Notes: generated from the sequence alone by a model not told the origin. Shown: positions 10,790 through 24,700, numbered from the stretch's first letter. The stretch is 64,000 nt of DNA from Calliopsis andreniformis (GCF_051401765.1 NW_027480422.1:26740001-26804000); one strand, 5' to 3'. Numbers and translations: made by a program.

Positions 10790-13700
10790 GGTCATTTCTA
10801 CGTTCCGGGCCACCTAGGCTTCACTCTAGGGCGTTGCTCAACCACCTCGAATAGCTACGGCCCTAGAAGACAACGCCATAACTATAAAATACGATATAAA
10901 TACAACAGTCTTTCCATCGTATAAAACGAATAATTGCAACCAGTCTGATAGTTATGGTCATTTCTACGTTCCGGGCAACCTAGGCTTCACCCTAGGGCGT
11001 TGCTCCACCAGATCGAAGAGTTAGGGCCTAAGAAGTCAACGCCAGGAGCATAAAATACGATATATGTACAACAGTTTTTCCATGTATAAAATGACTAATT
11101 GCAAACAGTGAGGAAGTAATGGTCATTTCTACGTTCCGGGCAACCTAGGCTTCACTCTGGGGCGTTGCTCCACCACATCGAATAGCTACGGCCTTAGAAG
11201 TCAACGCCCGAAGCACAAAATACAAAATAAATAGAACAGTTTTTCCATTGTATAAAACGAATAATTGAAACCAGTGTGAAAGTTATGGTCATTTCTACGT
11301 TCCGGGCAACCTAGGCTTCACTCTAGGGCGTTGCTCCACCAGATCGAATACTTAGGGACTTAGAATTCGACGCCAGAAGCATAAAATACAACATAAGTAC
11401 AACAGTTTTTCCATCGTATAACAGGAATAATTGCAACCAGTGTGAAAGTTCTGGTCATTTCTACGTTCCGGGCAACCTAGGCTTAACTCCAGGGCGTTGT
11501 TCCACCAGATCGAATAGTTAGGGCCTTAGAAGTCAACGCCAGAAGCATAAAATACAATAAAAATACAACAGCTTTCTCATCGTATAACAGGAATAATTGC
11601 CACCAGAGTGAAAGTAATGGTCATTTCTACGCTTCGGGCGACCTAGGCTTCACTCTAGGGCGTTGCTCCACCAGATCGAATAGTTAGGGCCTAAGAAGTC
11701 AAAGCCAGAAGCATAAAATGCAATATAAATACAACAGTTTTTCCCTTGTATAGCAGGAATAATTGCAACCAGTGTGAAAGCTATGGTCACTTCTACGTTC
11801 CGGGCAACCTAGGCTACACTCCGGGGCGTCGGTCCACCAGATCCAATAGCTAGGGCCTAAGAAGTCAACGCCAGGAGCATAAAATACGATATATGTACAA
11901 CAGTTTTTCCATGTATAAAATGACTAATTGCAAACAGTGAGGAAGTAATGGTCATTTCTACGTACCGGGCAACCTAGGCTTCACTCTGGGGCGTTGCTCC
12001 ACCACATCGAATAGCTACGGCCTTAGAAGTCAACGCCAGAAGCACCAAATACAAAATAAATACAACAGTTTTTCCTTCGTATGAAACGAATAATTGCAAC
12101 CAGTATGAAAGTTATGGTCATTTCTACGTTCCGGGCAACCTAGGCTTCACCCTAGGGCGTTGCTCCACCTGATCGAATAGTTAGGGCCTAAGAAGTCAAC
12201 GCCAGAAGCATAAAATACGATATATGTACAACAGTTTTACCATCGTATAAAACGAATAATCGCAAACCGTGTGAAGGTGATGGTCATTTCTATATTCCGA
12301 GCAACCTAGGCTTCACTCTAGGGCGTTGCTCCACCAGATCGAATAGTTGGGGCCTTAGGAGACAACGGTCGAAGCATAAAATGCAAAATAAGTAGAACAG
12401 TTTTTCCATTGTATAAAACGAATAATTGCAACCAGTATGAAAGTTATGGTCATTTCTACGTTCCGGGCAACCTAGGCTTGACTCTAGGGCGCTGCTCCAC
12501 CGGATCGAACAGTTTGGGCCCAGGAAGTCAACGCCAGAAGCATAAAATACAATATAAATACAACAGTTTTTCCCTTGTATAAAAGGAATAATTGCAACCA
12601 GTATGAAAGCTATGGTCATTTCTACGTTCCGGGCAACCTAGGTTTCACCCTAGGTCGTTGCCCCGCCTGATCGAATAGTTAGGGCCTAAGAAGTCAACGC
12701 CAGAAGCATAAAACACGATATATGTACAACAGTTTTACCATCGTATAAAATGAATAATCGCAAACAGTGTGAAGGTAACGGTCATTCCTACATTCCGGGC
12801 AACCTAGGCTTCACCCTAGGGCGTTGTTCCACCAGAGCGAATAGTTAGGGCCTAAGAAGTCAACGCCTGAAGCACCAAATACAAAATTAATACAACAGTT
12901 TTTCCATCGTATAAAACGAATAATTGCAACCCGTATGAAAGTTATGGTCATTTCTACGTTCCGGGCAACCTAGGCATCACCCTAGGGCGTTGCTCCACCT
13001 GATCGAATAGTTAGGGTCTAAGAAGTGAACGCCAGAAGCATAAAACACGATATATGTACAACAGTTTTACCATCGTACAAAATGAATAATCGCAAACAGT
13101 GTGAAGGTAACGGTCATTCCTCCGTTCCGGGCAACCTAGGCTTCACCCTAGGGCGTTGTTCCACCAGAGCGAATAGTTAGGGCCTAAGAAGTCAACGCCT
13201 GAAGCACCAAATACAAAATTAATACAACAGTTTTTCCATCGTATAAAACGAATAATTGCAACCAGTAAGAAAGTAATGGCCATTTCTGCGTTCCGGGCTA
13301 CCTAGGCTTCACTCTAGGGCGTTGCCCCACCACATCGAATAGCTACGGCCTAAGAAGTCAACGCCAGAAGCATAAAATAAAATGAAAATGCAAAAGCTTT
13401 TACAACGTATAACAGGAGTAACTGCAACCAGTGTGAAAGTACTGGTCATTTCTACGATCCGGGCAACCTAGGCTTAACTCCAGGGCGTTGCTCCACCAGA
13501 TCGAATAGTTAGGGCCTTAGAAGTCAACGCCAGAAGCATAAAATACAATAAAAATACAACAGTTTTTTCATCGTATAACAGGAATAATTGCCACCAGAGT
13601 GAAAGTAATGGTCATTTCTACGTTTCGGGCGACCTAGGCTTCACTCTAGGGCGTTGCTCCACCAGATCGAATAGTTAGGGCCTAAGAAGTCAAAGCCAGA

Positions 13701-14438
13701 AGCATAAAATGCAATATAAATACAACAGTTTTTCCCTTGTATAACAGGAATAATTGCAACCAGTGTGAAAGCTATGGTCACTTCTACGTTCCGGGCAACC
13801 TAGGCTACACTCCGGGGCGTCGGTCCACCAGATCCAATAGCTAGGGCCTAAGAAGTCAACGCCAGGAGCACCAAATACAAAATAAATGCAACAGTTTTTC
13901 CATCGTATAAAACTAATAATTGCAACCAGTATGAAAACTATGGTCATTTCTACGTTCCGGGCCACCTAGGCTTCACTCTAGGGCGTTGCTCAACCACCTC
14001 GAATAGCTACGGCCCTAGAAGACAACGCCATAACTATAAAACACGATATAAATACAACAGTCTTTCCATCGTATAAAACGAATAATTGCAACCAGTCTGA
14101 TAGTTATGGTCATTTCTACGTTCCGGGCAACCTAGGCTTCACCCTAGGGCGTTGCTCCACCAGATCGAAGAGTTAGGGCCTAAGAAGTCAACGCCAGGAG
14201 CATAAAATACGATATATGTACAACAGTTTTTCCATGTATAAAATGACTAATTGCAAACAGTGAGGAAGTAATGGTCATTTCTACGTTCCGGGCAACCTAG
14301 GCTTCACTCTGGGGCGTTGCTCCACCACATCGAAGAGCTACGGCCTTAGAAGTCAACGCCCGAAGCATAAAATACAAAATAAATAGAACAGTTTTTCCAT
14401 TGTATAAAACGAATAATTGAAACCAGTGTGAAAGTTAT

Positions 14439-14604
14439 GGTCATTTCTACGTTCCGGGCAACCTAGGCTTCACTCTAGGGCGTTGCTCCACCAGATCGAA
14501 TAGTTAGGGACTTAGAATTCGACGCCAGAAGCATAAAATACAACATAAGTACAACAGTTTTTCCATCGTATAACAGGAATAATTGCAACCAGTGTGAAAG
14601 TACA
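14439..14604 (+). repeat. Representative 166-bp monomer, near consensus
   Basis: This unit is close to the majority sequence and serves as a phase reference. Phase 1-20 is the best conserved stretch (GGTCATTTCTACGTTCCGGG). Phase 20-48 is the dyad. Phase 49-92 carries the variable GATCGAATAG and TTAGGG-containing stretch and the GTCAACGCC motif. Phase 93-120 is A-rich and defines the main subtypes (CATAAAATACAATATAAAT, CACCAAATACAAAATAAAT, CGATATATG, CAACATAAGT and CAATCAAAATCC forms). Phase 119-126 has a T5 run, and phase 127-166 runs through CATCGTATAAAA and AATAATTGCAACCAGTGTG. Over a hand-made consensus GC is about 41%: about 53% in phase 1-80 and about 30% in phase 81-166. Confidence 0.9.
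14458..14486. repeat. Imperfect dyad within the monomer (typical form)
   Basis: Left arm GCAAC (14458-14462) plus CTAG (14463-14466) faces CTAG (14475-14478), a GGC bulge and GTTGC (14482-14486). The arms pair as 4 bp around an 8-nt loop plus 5 bp outside a 3-nt bulge. The element lies at phase 20-48 and recurs in nearly every monomer. Short dyads have been proposed as cruciform-forming features of centromeric satellites that lack a CENP-B box. Any such role here is inference. The stem is short and may not extrude in vivo. Confidence 0.7.
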
Positions 14605-14770
14605 GGTCATTTTTACGTTCCGGGCAACCTAGGCTTCGCTCAAGGGCGCTGCTCCACCACATCGAATAGTTAGGGCCTTAGAAGTCAACGCCAGAAGCAC
14701 CAAATACAAAATAAATACAACAGTTTTTCCATCGTATGAAACGAATAATTGCAACCAGTATGAAAGTTAT

Positions 14771-15766
14771 GGTCATTTCTACGTTCCGGGCAACCTAGGC
14801 TTCACCCTAGGGCGTTGCTCCACCTGATCGAATAGTTAGGGCCTAAGAAGTCAACGCCAGAAGCATAAAATACGATATATGTACAACATTTTTACCATCG
14901 TATAAAACGAATAATCGCAAACCGTGTGAAGGTGATGGTCATTTCTATATTCCGAGCAACCTGGGCTTCACTCTAGGGCGTTGCTCCACCAGATCGAATA
15001 GTTGGGGCCTTAGGAGTCAACGGTCGAAGCATAAAATACAAAATAAGTAGAACAGCTTTTCCATTGTAGAAAACGAATAATTGCAACCAGTATGAAAGTT
15101 ATGGTCATTTCTACGTTCCGGGCAACCTAGGCTTGACTCTAGGGCGCTGCTCCACCGGATCGAACAGTTTGGGCCCAGGAAGTCAACGCCAGAAGCATAA
15201 AATACAATATAAATACAACAGTTTTTCCCTTGTATAAAAGGAATAATTGCAACCAGTATGAAAGTTATGGTCATTTCTAGGTTCCGGGCAACCTAGGCTT
15301 CACCCTAGGTCGTTGCTCCACCTGATCGAATAGTTAGGGCCTAAGAAGTCAACGCCAGAAGCATAAAACACGATATATGTACAACAGTTTTACCATCGTA
15401 TAAAATGAATAATCGCAAACAGTGTGAAGGTAACGGTCATTCCTACGTTCCGGGCAACCTAGGCTTCACTCTAGGGCGTTGTTCCACCAGAGCGAATAGT
15501 TAGGGCCTAAGAAGTCAACGCCTGAAGCACCAAATACAAAATTAATACAACAGTTTTTCCATCGTATAAGACGAATAATTGCAACCCGTTTGAAAGTTAT
15601 GGTCATTTCTACGTTCCGGGCAACCTAGGCTTCACCCTAGGGCGTTGCTCCACCTGATCGAATAGTTAGGGTCTAAGAAGTGAACGCCAGAAGCATAAAA
15701 TACGATATATGTACAACAGTTTTTCCTTCGCATAAAATGAGTAATTGCAACCAGTGTGAAAGTAAC
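14771..15766 (+). repeat. Block B higher-order repeat, partial copy 3 (6 monomers)
   Basis: These six monomers match 12116-13111 at +2655 and 9296-10291. After 15767 the sequence leaves the block B order and matches instead the GGACAT and GCATCCTAGACTTAACACTGAGG unit also found at 54271. The third copy is therefore truncated at a monomer-scale junction. Confidence 0.85.
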
Positions 15767-18256
15767 GGACATTCCTACGTTCCGGGCATCCTAGACTTAA
15801 CACTGAGGCATTGCTCCACCAGATCGAATACATAGGGCCTTAGAAGTCAACGCCAGAAGCATAAAGTACATTAAAAATCCAACAGTTTGTCCATCGTATA
15901 ACAGGAACAATTGCCACCAGTGTGAAAGTGATGGTCATTTCTGCATTCCGGGCAACCTAGGCTTCACTCTAGGGCGTTGCTCCACCACATCGAATAGCTA
16001 CGGCCTTAGGAGTCAACGCCAGAGGCATAAAATACAAAATAAATACAACATTTTTTCCATCGTATAACAAGAATAATTGCAACCAGTGTGAAAGTGATGG
16101 TCATTTCTACCTTCCCGGCAACCTAGGCTTAACTGCAGGGCGTTGCTCCACCAGATCGCATAGTTCGGGACTTAGAATTTAACGCCAGAAGCATAAAATA
16201 CAATATAAATAAAACAGCTTTTCCATCGTATATAATGTATATATGCAAACAGTGTGAAAGTAACGGTCATTTCTACGTTCCGGGCAGCCTAGGCTTCACT
16301 ACAGGGCGGTGCTCCACCAGATCAAATAGTTAGGGCCTAGGAAGTCAGCGCCCGAAGCATAAAATACAATAAAGATGCAACAGTTTTTCCATCGTATAAC
16401 AGGAATAATTGCAACCAGTGTGAAGGTAATGGTCTTTTCTACGTTCCGGGCTACCTAGGCTTCACTACAGGGCGTTTCTCCACCAGATCAAATAGTGAGG
16501 GCCTAAGAAGTCAACGCGAGAAGCATAAAATACAATATAAATACAACAGCTTTTCTATCGTATATAATGTATATTTGCAAACAGTGTGAGAGTAACGGTC
16601 ATTTCTACTTTCCGGGCAGCCTAGGCTTCACTAAAGGGCGGTGCTCCACCAGATCAAATAGTTAGGGCCTAGGAAATCAACGCCAGAAGCATAAAATACA
16701 GTAAAAATACAACAGTTTTTCCATCGTATAAAAGGAATAATTGCAACCAGTGTGAAAGTAATGGCCATTTCTACGTTCCGGGCATCCTAGACTTAACTCT
16801 GAGGCATTGCTCCACCAGATCGAATACATAGGGCCTTAGAAGTCAACGCCAGAAGCATAACATTCAATCAAAATCCAACAGTTTGCCCATCGTATAACAG
16901 GAATAATTGCAACAAACGTGAAGGTAATGGTCATTTCTACGTTCCGGGTAACCTAGGCTTTACTCTAGTGCGTTGCTCCCCCAGATCGAATAGTTAGTGC
17001 CTTAGAAGTCAGCGCCAGAAGCATAAAATACAATATAAATACAACAGCTTTTATATCGTATATGATGTATATTTGCAAATAGTGTGAAAGTAAAGGTCAT
17101 TTCTACGTTCCGGGCAACCTAGGCTTATCTGTACGGCGTTGCTCCACCAGATCGCATAGTTCGGGACTTAGAATTTAACGGCAGAAGAATAAAATACAAT
17201 AAAAATGCAACAGTTTTTCCATCGTATAACAGGAATAATTGCAACCAGTGTGAAAGTTATGGTCATTTCTACGTTGCGGGCAACCTAGGTTTCGCTCTAG
17301 GGCGTTACTCCACCAGACCGATTAGTTAGGGACTTAGAAGTCAACGCAAGAAGCATAAAATACAATAAAAATACAACAGTTTTTCCATCAAATAAAAGGA
17401 ATAATTGTAACCAGTGTGAAAGAAATGGTCATTCCTACTTTCCGGGCAACCTAGGCTGCACTCTAGGGCGTTGCTCAACCAGATCGAATAGCGAGGGACT
17501 AAGAAGTAAACGCAAGAAGCATAAAATACAATAAAAATACAACAGTTTTTCCATCGTATAAAAGGAATAATTGCAACCAGTGTGAAAGTAATGGTCATTT
17601 CTTTTTTCCGGGCAACCTAGGTTTCACTCTTGGGCGTTGCTCCACCACATCGAATAGCTACGGCCTTAGAAGTCAACTCCAGAAGCATAAAATACAATAT
17701 AAATACAACAGCTTTTCCATCGTATAAAATGAATGATTGAAAACAGTGTGAAAGTTATGGTCATTTCTACGTTCCGGGCAACCTAGGCTTCACTTTAGGG
17801 CGTTGTTCCACCAGATCGAATAGTTAGGGCCTAAGAAGTCAACGCCAGAAGCATAAAATTCAATATAAATACAACAGCTTTTCCATAGTATATGATGTAT
17901 ATTTGCAAACAGTGTGAAAGTAAAGGCCATTTCTACGTTCCGGGCAACCTAGGCTTAACTGTAGGGCGTTGCTCCACCAGATCGCATAGTTAGGGACTCA
18001 GAAGTAAACGCAGGAAGCATAAAATACAATAAAAATACAACAGTTTTTCCATCGAATAAAAGGAATAATTGCAACCAGTGTGAAAGAAATGGTCTTTTCT
18101 GCTTTCCGGGCAACCTAGGCTTCACTCTAGGGCGTTGCTCCACCAGATCGAATAGTTAGGGACTTAGAATTCGACGCCAGAAGCATAAAATACAACATAA
18201 GTACATCAGTTTTTCCATCGTATTACAGGAATAATTGCAACCAGTGTGAATGTACA
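15767..18256 (+). repeat. Mosaic satellite segment, mostly related to block L
   Basis: Fifteen monomers with no local higher-order period. Units at 15767 and 15933 match 54271 and 54437. Units at 16763 and 16929 match 2826 and 2992, including the rare GCTCCCCCAG. Units at 17095-17925 match 1001-1830 in order, including TATCTGTACGG and the TTTCACTCTTGGG monomer. The unit at 18091 begins like 1996 and switches at about phase 21-30 to the type that opens block C. No gene is seen. Confidence 0.8.
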
Positions 18257-21200
18257 GCTCAGTTTTACGTTCCGGGCAACCTAGGCTTCGCTCAAGGGCG
18301 TTGCTCCACCAGATCGAATAGCTAGGGACTTAGAATTCAACGCCAGAAGAATAAAATACAAAATAAATAGAACAGTTTTTCCATCGTATAAAACGAATAT
18401 TTGCAACCAGTGTGAAATTTATGGCCATTTCTACGTTCGGGGCAACCTAGGCTTCGCTCTAGGGCGTTGTTCCACCACATCGAATAGCTACGGCCTTAGA
18501 AGTCAACGCCAGAAGCATAAAATACAATATAAATTGAACAGTTTTTCCATCGTATTAAAACGAATAATTGCAACCAGTGTGAAAGTTATGGTCATTTCTA
18601 CGTTCCGGCCTATCTAGGCTCCACCCTAGGGCGTTGTTCCACCAGATCGAATAGTTAGGGCCTAAGAAGTCAACGCCAGAAGCATAAAATACAATATAAA
18701 TACAACAGCTTTTCCATAGTATATGATGTATATTTGCAAACTGTGTGAAAGTAAAGGCCATTTCTACGTTCCGGGCAACCTAGGCTTAACTGTAGGGCGT
18801 TGCTCCACCAGATCGCATAGTTAGGGACTTAGAAGTAAACGCAAGAAGCATACAACACAATAAAAATACAACAGTCTTTCCATCGAATAAAAGGAATAAT
18901 TGCAACCAGTGTGAAAGAAATGGTCATTTCTACTTTCCGGGCAACCTACGTTTCACTCTAGGGCGTTGCTCCACCAGATCGAATAGCGAGGGACTTACAT
19001 GTCAACGCCAGAAGCATAAAATACAATATAAATACAACAGTTTTTCCATCGTAAAAACGAATAATTGCAACCAGTATGAAAGTTATGGTCATTTCTACGT
19101 TCCGGCCAACCTAGGCTTCACCATAGGGCGTTGTTCCACCAGATCGCATAGTTAGGGCCTAAGAAGTCAACGCCAGAAGCATAAAATACAATATAAATAC
19201 AACAGTTTTCCCATCGTATAAAACGAATAATTGCAACCAGTATGAAAGTTATGGTCATTTCTACGTTCCGGCCAACCTAGGCTTCACCATAGGGCGTTGT
19301 TCCACCAGATCGCATAGTTAGGGCCTAAGAAGTCAACGCCAGAAGCATAAAATACAATATAAATACAACAGCTTTTCCATAGTATACGATGTATATTTGC
19401 AAACAGTGTGAAAGAAAAGGACATTTCTACGTTCCGGGAAACCTAGGCTTAACTGTAGGGCGTTGCTCCACCAGATCGCATAGTTAGGGACTTAGAAGTA
19501 AACGCAAGAAGCATAAAATACAATAAAAATACAACAGTTTTTCCATCGTATAAAAGGAATAATTGCAACCAGTGTGAAAGTAATGGTCATTTCTACTTTC
19601 CGGGCAACCTAGGTTTCACTCTAGGGCGTTGCTCCACCAGATCGAATAGCGAGGGATTTAGAAGTAAACGCCAGAAGCATAAAATACAATAAAAGTACAA
19701 GAGTTTTTCCATCGTATAAAAGGAATAATTGCAACCAGTGTGAAAGTAATGGTCATTTCTACTTTCCGGGCAACCTAGGTTTCACTCTTGGGCGTTGCTC
19801 CACCACATCGAATAGCTACGGCCTTAGAAGTCAACTCGGGAAGCATAAAATACAATATAAATACAACAGCTTTTCCATCGTATAAAATGAATGATTGCAA
19901 ACAGTGTGAAAGTTATGGTCATTTCTACGTTCCGGGCAACCTAGGCTTCAGCCTAGGGCGTTGCTCCTCCTGATCGAATAGTTAGGGACTTAGAATTCGA
20001 CGCCACAAGCATAAAATACAACATAAGTACAACAGTTTTTCCGTCGTATTACAGGAATAATTGCAACCAGTGTGAATGTACAGCTCATTTTTACGTTCCG
20101 GGCAACCTAGGCTTCGCTCAAGGGCGTTGCTCCACCAGACCAAATAGCAAGGGATTTAGAAGTCAATGCCAGAAGCATAAAATACAATAAAAATACAACA
20201 GTTTTTCCATCGTATAAAAAGAATAATTGCAACCAGTGTGAAAGTAATGGTCATTTCTACTTTCCGGGCAACCTAGGTTTCACTCTAGGGCGTTGCTCCA
20301 CCAGATCGCATAGTTAGGGACTTAGAAGTAAACGCAGGATGCATAAAATACAATAAAAATACAACAGTTTTTCCATCGTATAAAAGGAATAATTGCAAGC
20401 AGTGTGAAGGTAATGGTCATTTCTACGTTCCGTGCAATCTAGGCTTCACTCTAGAGCGTTGCTCCACCAGATCGAACAGTTAGGGCCTTAGAAGTCGACG
20501 CCCGAAGCATAAAATACAAAATAAATAGAACAGTTTTTCCATTGTATAAAAGGAATAATTGCAACCAGTGTGAAAGAAATGGTCATTTCTACTTTCCGGG
20601 CAACCTAGGTTTCACTCTAGGGCGTTGCTCCACCAGATCGAATAGCGAGGGACTTAGATGTCAACGCCAGAAGCATAAAATACAATATAAATAAAACAGT
20701 TTTCCCATCGTATAAAACGAATAATTGCAACCAGTATGAAAGTTATGGTCATTTCTACGTTCCGGCCAACCTAGGCTTCACCATAGGGTGTTGTTCCACC
20801 AGATCGCATAGTTAGGGCCTAAGAAGTCAACGCCAGAAGCATAAAATACAATATAAATACAACAGCTTTTCCATAGTATACGATGTATATTTGCAAACAG
20901 TGTGAAAGAAAAGGCCATTTCTGCGTTCCGGGCAACCTAGGCTTAACTGTAGGGCGTTGCTCCACCAGATCGCATAGTTAGGGACTTAGAAGTAAACGCA
21001 AGAAGCATAAAATACAATAAAAATACAACAGTTTTTCCATCGCATAAAAGGAATAATTGCAACCAGTGTGAAAGTGATGGTCATTTCTGCATTCCGGCCA
21101 ACCTAGGCTTCACTCTAGGGCGCTGCTCCTCCAGATAGAATAGTTAGGGCCCAGGAAGTCAACGCCAGAAGCATAAAAGACAATATAAATACAACAGTTT

Positions 21201-21742
21201 TTCCCTTGTATAACAGGAATTATTGCAACCAGTGTGAATGGTATGGTCTTTTCTACGTTCCGGGCAACCTAGGCTTCACTCTAGGGCGTCGCTCCACCAC
21301 ATCGAATAGCTGCGGCCTTAGAAGTCAACGCCAGAAGCATAAAATTCAATATAAATACAACAGTTTTTCAATCGTATAACAGGAATAATTGCAAACAGTG
21401 TGAAAGATATGGTCATTTCTACGTTGCGGGCATCCTAGGTTTCACTCTTGGGCGTTGCTCCACCACATCGAATAGCTACGGCCTTAGTAGTCAACTCCAG
21501 AAGCATAAAATACAATATAAATACAACAGCTTTTCCATCGTATAAAATGAATGATTGCAAACAGTGTGAAAGTTATAGTCATTTCTACGTTCCGGGCAAC
21601 CTAGGCTTCACTTTAGGGCGTTGCTCCACCAGATCGAATAGTTAGGGACTTAGAATTCGACGCCAGAAGCATAAAATACAACATAAGTACATCAGTTTTT
21701 CCATCGTATTACAGGAATAATTGCAACCAGTGTGAATGTACA
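18257..21742 (+). repeat. Block C 21-monomer higher-order repeat, copy 1 (3486 bp)
   Basis: Every monomer from 18257 recurs in order 3486 to 3487 bp downstream. Copy 1 has one 167-bp monomer (18423, CGTATTAAAACG) and one private 165-bp monomer (18922, CGTAAAAACG), so its length equals 21 x 166. It includes two GCTCAT-subtype units (18257 and 20083) and the TTTCACTCTTGGG unit at 19751. Confidence 0.93.
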
Positions 21743-24700
21743 GCTCATTTTTACGTTCCGGGCAACCTAGGCTTCGCTCAAGGGCGTTGCTCCACCAGAT
21801 CGAATAGCTAGGGACTTAGAATTCAACGCCAGAAGAATAAAATACAAAATAAATAGAACAGTTTTTCCATCGTATAAAACGAATATTTGCAACCAGTGTG
21901 AAATTTATGGCCATTTCTACGTTCCGGGCAACCTAGGCTTCGCTCTAGGGCGTTGTTCCACCACGTCGAATAGCTACGGCCTTAGAAGTCAACGCCAGAA
22001 GCATAAAATACAATATAAATTGAACAGTTTTTCCATCGTATTAAAACGAATAATTGCAACCAGTGTGAAAGTTATGGTCATTTCTACGTTCCGGCCTATC
22101 TAGGCTCCACCCTAGGGCGTTGTTCCACCAGATCGAATAGTTAGGGCCTAAGAAGTCAACGCCAGAAGCATAAAATACAATATAAATACAACAGCTTTTC
22201 CATAGTATATGATGTATATTTGCAAACAGTGTGAAAGTAAAGGCCATTTCTACGTTCCGGGCAACCTAGGCTTAACTGTAGGGCGTTGCTCCACCAGATC
22301 GCATAGTTAGGGACTTAGAAGTAAACGCAAGAAGCATACAACACAATAAAAATACAACAGTCTTTCCATCGAATAAAAGGAATAATTGCAACCAGTGTGA
22401 AAGAAATGGTCATTTCTACTTTCCGGGCAACCTACGTTTCACTCTAGGGCGTCGCTCCACCAGATCGAATAGCGAGGGACTTAGATGTCAACGCCAGAAG
22501 CATAAAATACAATATAAATACAACAGTTTTTCCATCGTATAAAACGAATAATTGCAACCAGTATGAAAGTTATGGTCATTTCTACGTTCCGGCCAACCTA
22601 GGCTTCACCATAGGGCGTTGTTCCACCAGATCGCATAGTTAGGGCCTAAGAAGTCAACGCCAGAAGCATAAAATACAATATAAATACAACAGTTTTCCCA
22701 TCGTATAAAACGAATAATTGCAACCAGTATGAAAGTTATGGTCATTTCTACGTTCCGGCCAACCTAGGCTTCACCATAGGGCGTTGTTCCACCAGATCGC
22801 ATAGTTAGGGCCTAAGAAGTCAACGCCAGAAGAATAAAATACAATATAAATACAACAGCTTTTCCATAGTATACGATGTATATTTGCAAACAGTGTGAAA
22901 GAAAAGGACATTTCTACGTTCCGGGAAACCTAGGCTTAACTGTAGGGCGTTGCTCCACCAGATCGCATAGTTAGGGACTTAGAAGTAAACGCAAGAAGCA
23001 TAAAATACAATAAAAATACAACAGTTTTTCCATCGTATAAAAGGAATAATTGCAACCAGTGTGAAATTAATGGCCATTTCTACTTTCCGGGCAACCTAGG
23101 TTTCACTCTAGGGCGTTGCTCCACCAGATCGAATAGCGAGGGACTTAGAAGTAAACGCCAGAAGCATAAAATACAATAAAAGTACAACAGTTTTTCCATC
23201 GTATAAAAGGAATAATTGCAACCAGTGTGAAAGTAATGGTCATTTCTACTTTCCGGGCAACCTAGGTTTCACTCTTGGGCGTTGCCCCACCACATCGAAT
23301 AGCTACGGCCTTAGAAGTCAACTCGGGAAGCATAAAATACAATATAAATACAACAGCTTTTCCATCGTATAAAATGAATGATTGCAAACAGTGTGAAAGT
23401 TATGGTCATTTCTACGTTCCGGGCAACCTAGGCTTCAGCCTAGGGCGTTGCTCCTCCTGATCGAATAGTTAGGGACTTAGAATTCGACGCCACAAGCATA
23501 AAATACAACATAAGTCCAACAGTTTTTCCGTCGTATTACAGGAATAATTGCAACCAGTGTGAATGTACAGCTCATTTTTACGTTCCGGGCAACCTAGGCT
23601 TCGCTCAAGGGCGTTGCTCCACCAGACCAAATAGCAAGGGATTTAGAAGTCAATGCCAGAAGCATAAAATACAATAAAAATACAACAGTTTTTCCATCGT
23701 ATAAAAGGAATAATTGCAACCAGTGTGAAAGTAATGGTCATTTCTACTTTCCGGGCAACCTAGGTTTCACTCTAGGGCGTTGCTCCACCAGATCGCATAG
23801 TTAGGGACTTAGAAGTAAACGCAGGATGCATAAAATACAATAAAAATACAACAGTTTTTCCATCGTATAAAAGGAATAATTGCAAGCAGTGTGAAGGTAA
23901 TGGTCATTTCTACGTTCCGTGCAATCTAGGCTTCACTCTAGAGCGTTGCTCCACCAGATCGAACAGTTAGGGCCTTAGAAGTCGACGCCCGAAGCATAAA
24001 ATACAAAATAAATAGAACAGTTTTTCCATTGTATAAAAGGAATAATTGCAACCAGTGTGAAAGAAATGGTCATTTCTACTTTCCGGGCAACCTAGGTTTC
24101 ACTCTAGGGCGTTGCTCCACCAGATCGAATAGCGAGGGACTTAGATGTCAACGCCAGAAGCATAAAATACAGTATAAATAAAACAGTTTTCCCATCGTAT
24201 AAAACGAATAATTGCAACCAGTATGAAAGTTATGGTCATTTCTACGTTCCGGCCAACCTAGGCTTCACCATAGGGTGTTGTTCCACCAGATCGCATAGTT
24301 AGGGCCTAAGAAGTCAACGCCAGAAGCATAAAATACAATATAAATACAACAGCTTTTCCATAGTATACGATGTATATTTGCAAACAGTGTGAAAGAAAAG
24401 GCCATTTCTACGTTCCGGGCAACCTAGGCTTAACTGTAGGGCGTTGCTCCACCAGATCGCATAGTTAGGGACTTAGAAGTAAACGCAAGAAGCATAAAAT
24501 ACAATAAAAATACAACAGTTTTTCCATCGCATAAAAGGAATAATTGCAACCAGTGTGAAAGTGATGGTCATTTCTGCATTCCGGGCAACCTAGGCTTCAC
24601 TCTAGGGCGCTGCTCCTCCAGATAGAATAGTTAGGGCACAGGAAGTCAACGCCAGAAGCATAAAAGACAATATAAATACAACAGTTTTTCCCTTGTATAA

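Larger units (their letters stand above)
9296..12115 (+). repeat. Block B higher-order repeat, copy 1 (17 monomers, 2820 bp)
   Basis: It opens with six monomers (9296-10291) that recur in order at 12116 and 14771, including the distinctive TCTATATTCCGAGC unit at 9462 and the CATTCCTACG unit at 9960. The second part (10292-12115) contains units shared with block L: 11453, 11619, 11785 and 11950 match 5979, 6145, 6311 and 6476. Two monomers (10956 and 11785) carry the CCATGTATAAAA 1-bp deletion. The last monomer (11950) is a hybrid whose tail switches to the CACCAAATAC subtype. Confidence 0.85.
12116..14770 (+). repeat. Block B higher-order repeat, copy 2 (16 monomers, 2655 bp)
   Basis: Monomers 12116-13111 match 9296-10291 at +2820. 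Monomers 13942, 14108, 14273 and 14439 match 10790, 10956, 11121 and 11287 at +3152. The 332-bp change in offset is two monomers. It contains an unusual unit at 13278 (tail AAAATAAAATGAAAATGC with AAAAGC), seen again only at 55433. One monomer (14108) has the CCATGTATAAAA deletion. Confidence 0.85.

Noticed and set aside
12290..12619. Longest open frame, 109 codons on the minus strand
   Set aside because: It is the same satellite frame extended by loss of one stop codon. Its length is only a few dozen codons above its siblings, and it crosses monomer boundaries with no independent support.
14448..14464. Possible CENP-B box around TTCTACGTTCCGGGC
   Set aside because: Aligned on CGGG, only 6 of the 9 core positions of the CENP-B box match. 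The TTCG core and the central A are missing, and no variant I read restores them.
14491..14500. Possible RNA polymerase III B box at AGATCGAATA
   Set aside because: It resembles the B-box core, but the final invariant C is absent in the variants I read and no A box at a suitable distance was found.
14499..14507. Telomere-like TTAGGG in most monomers
   Set aside because: It occurs once per 166 bp and never in tandem, so it is a chance hexamer and not an interstitial telomeric repeat.
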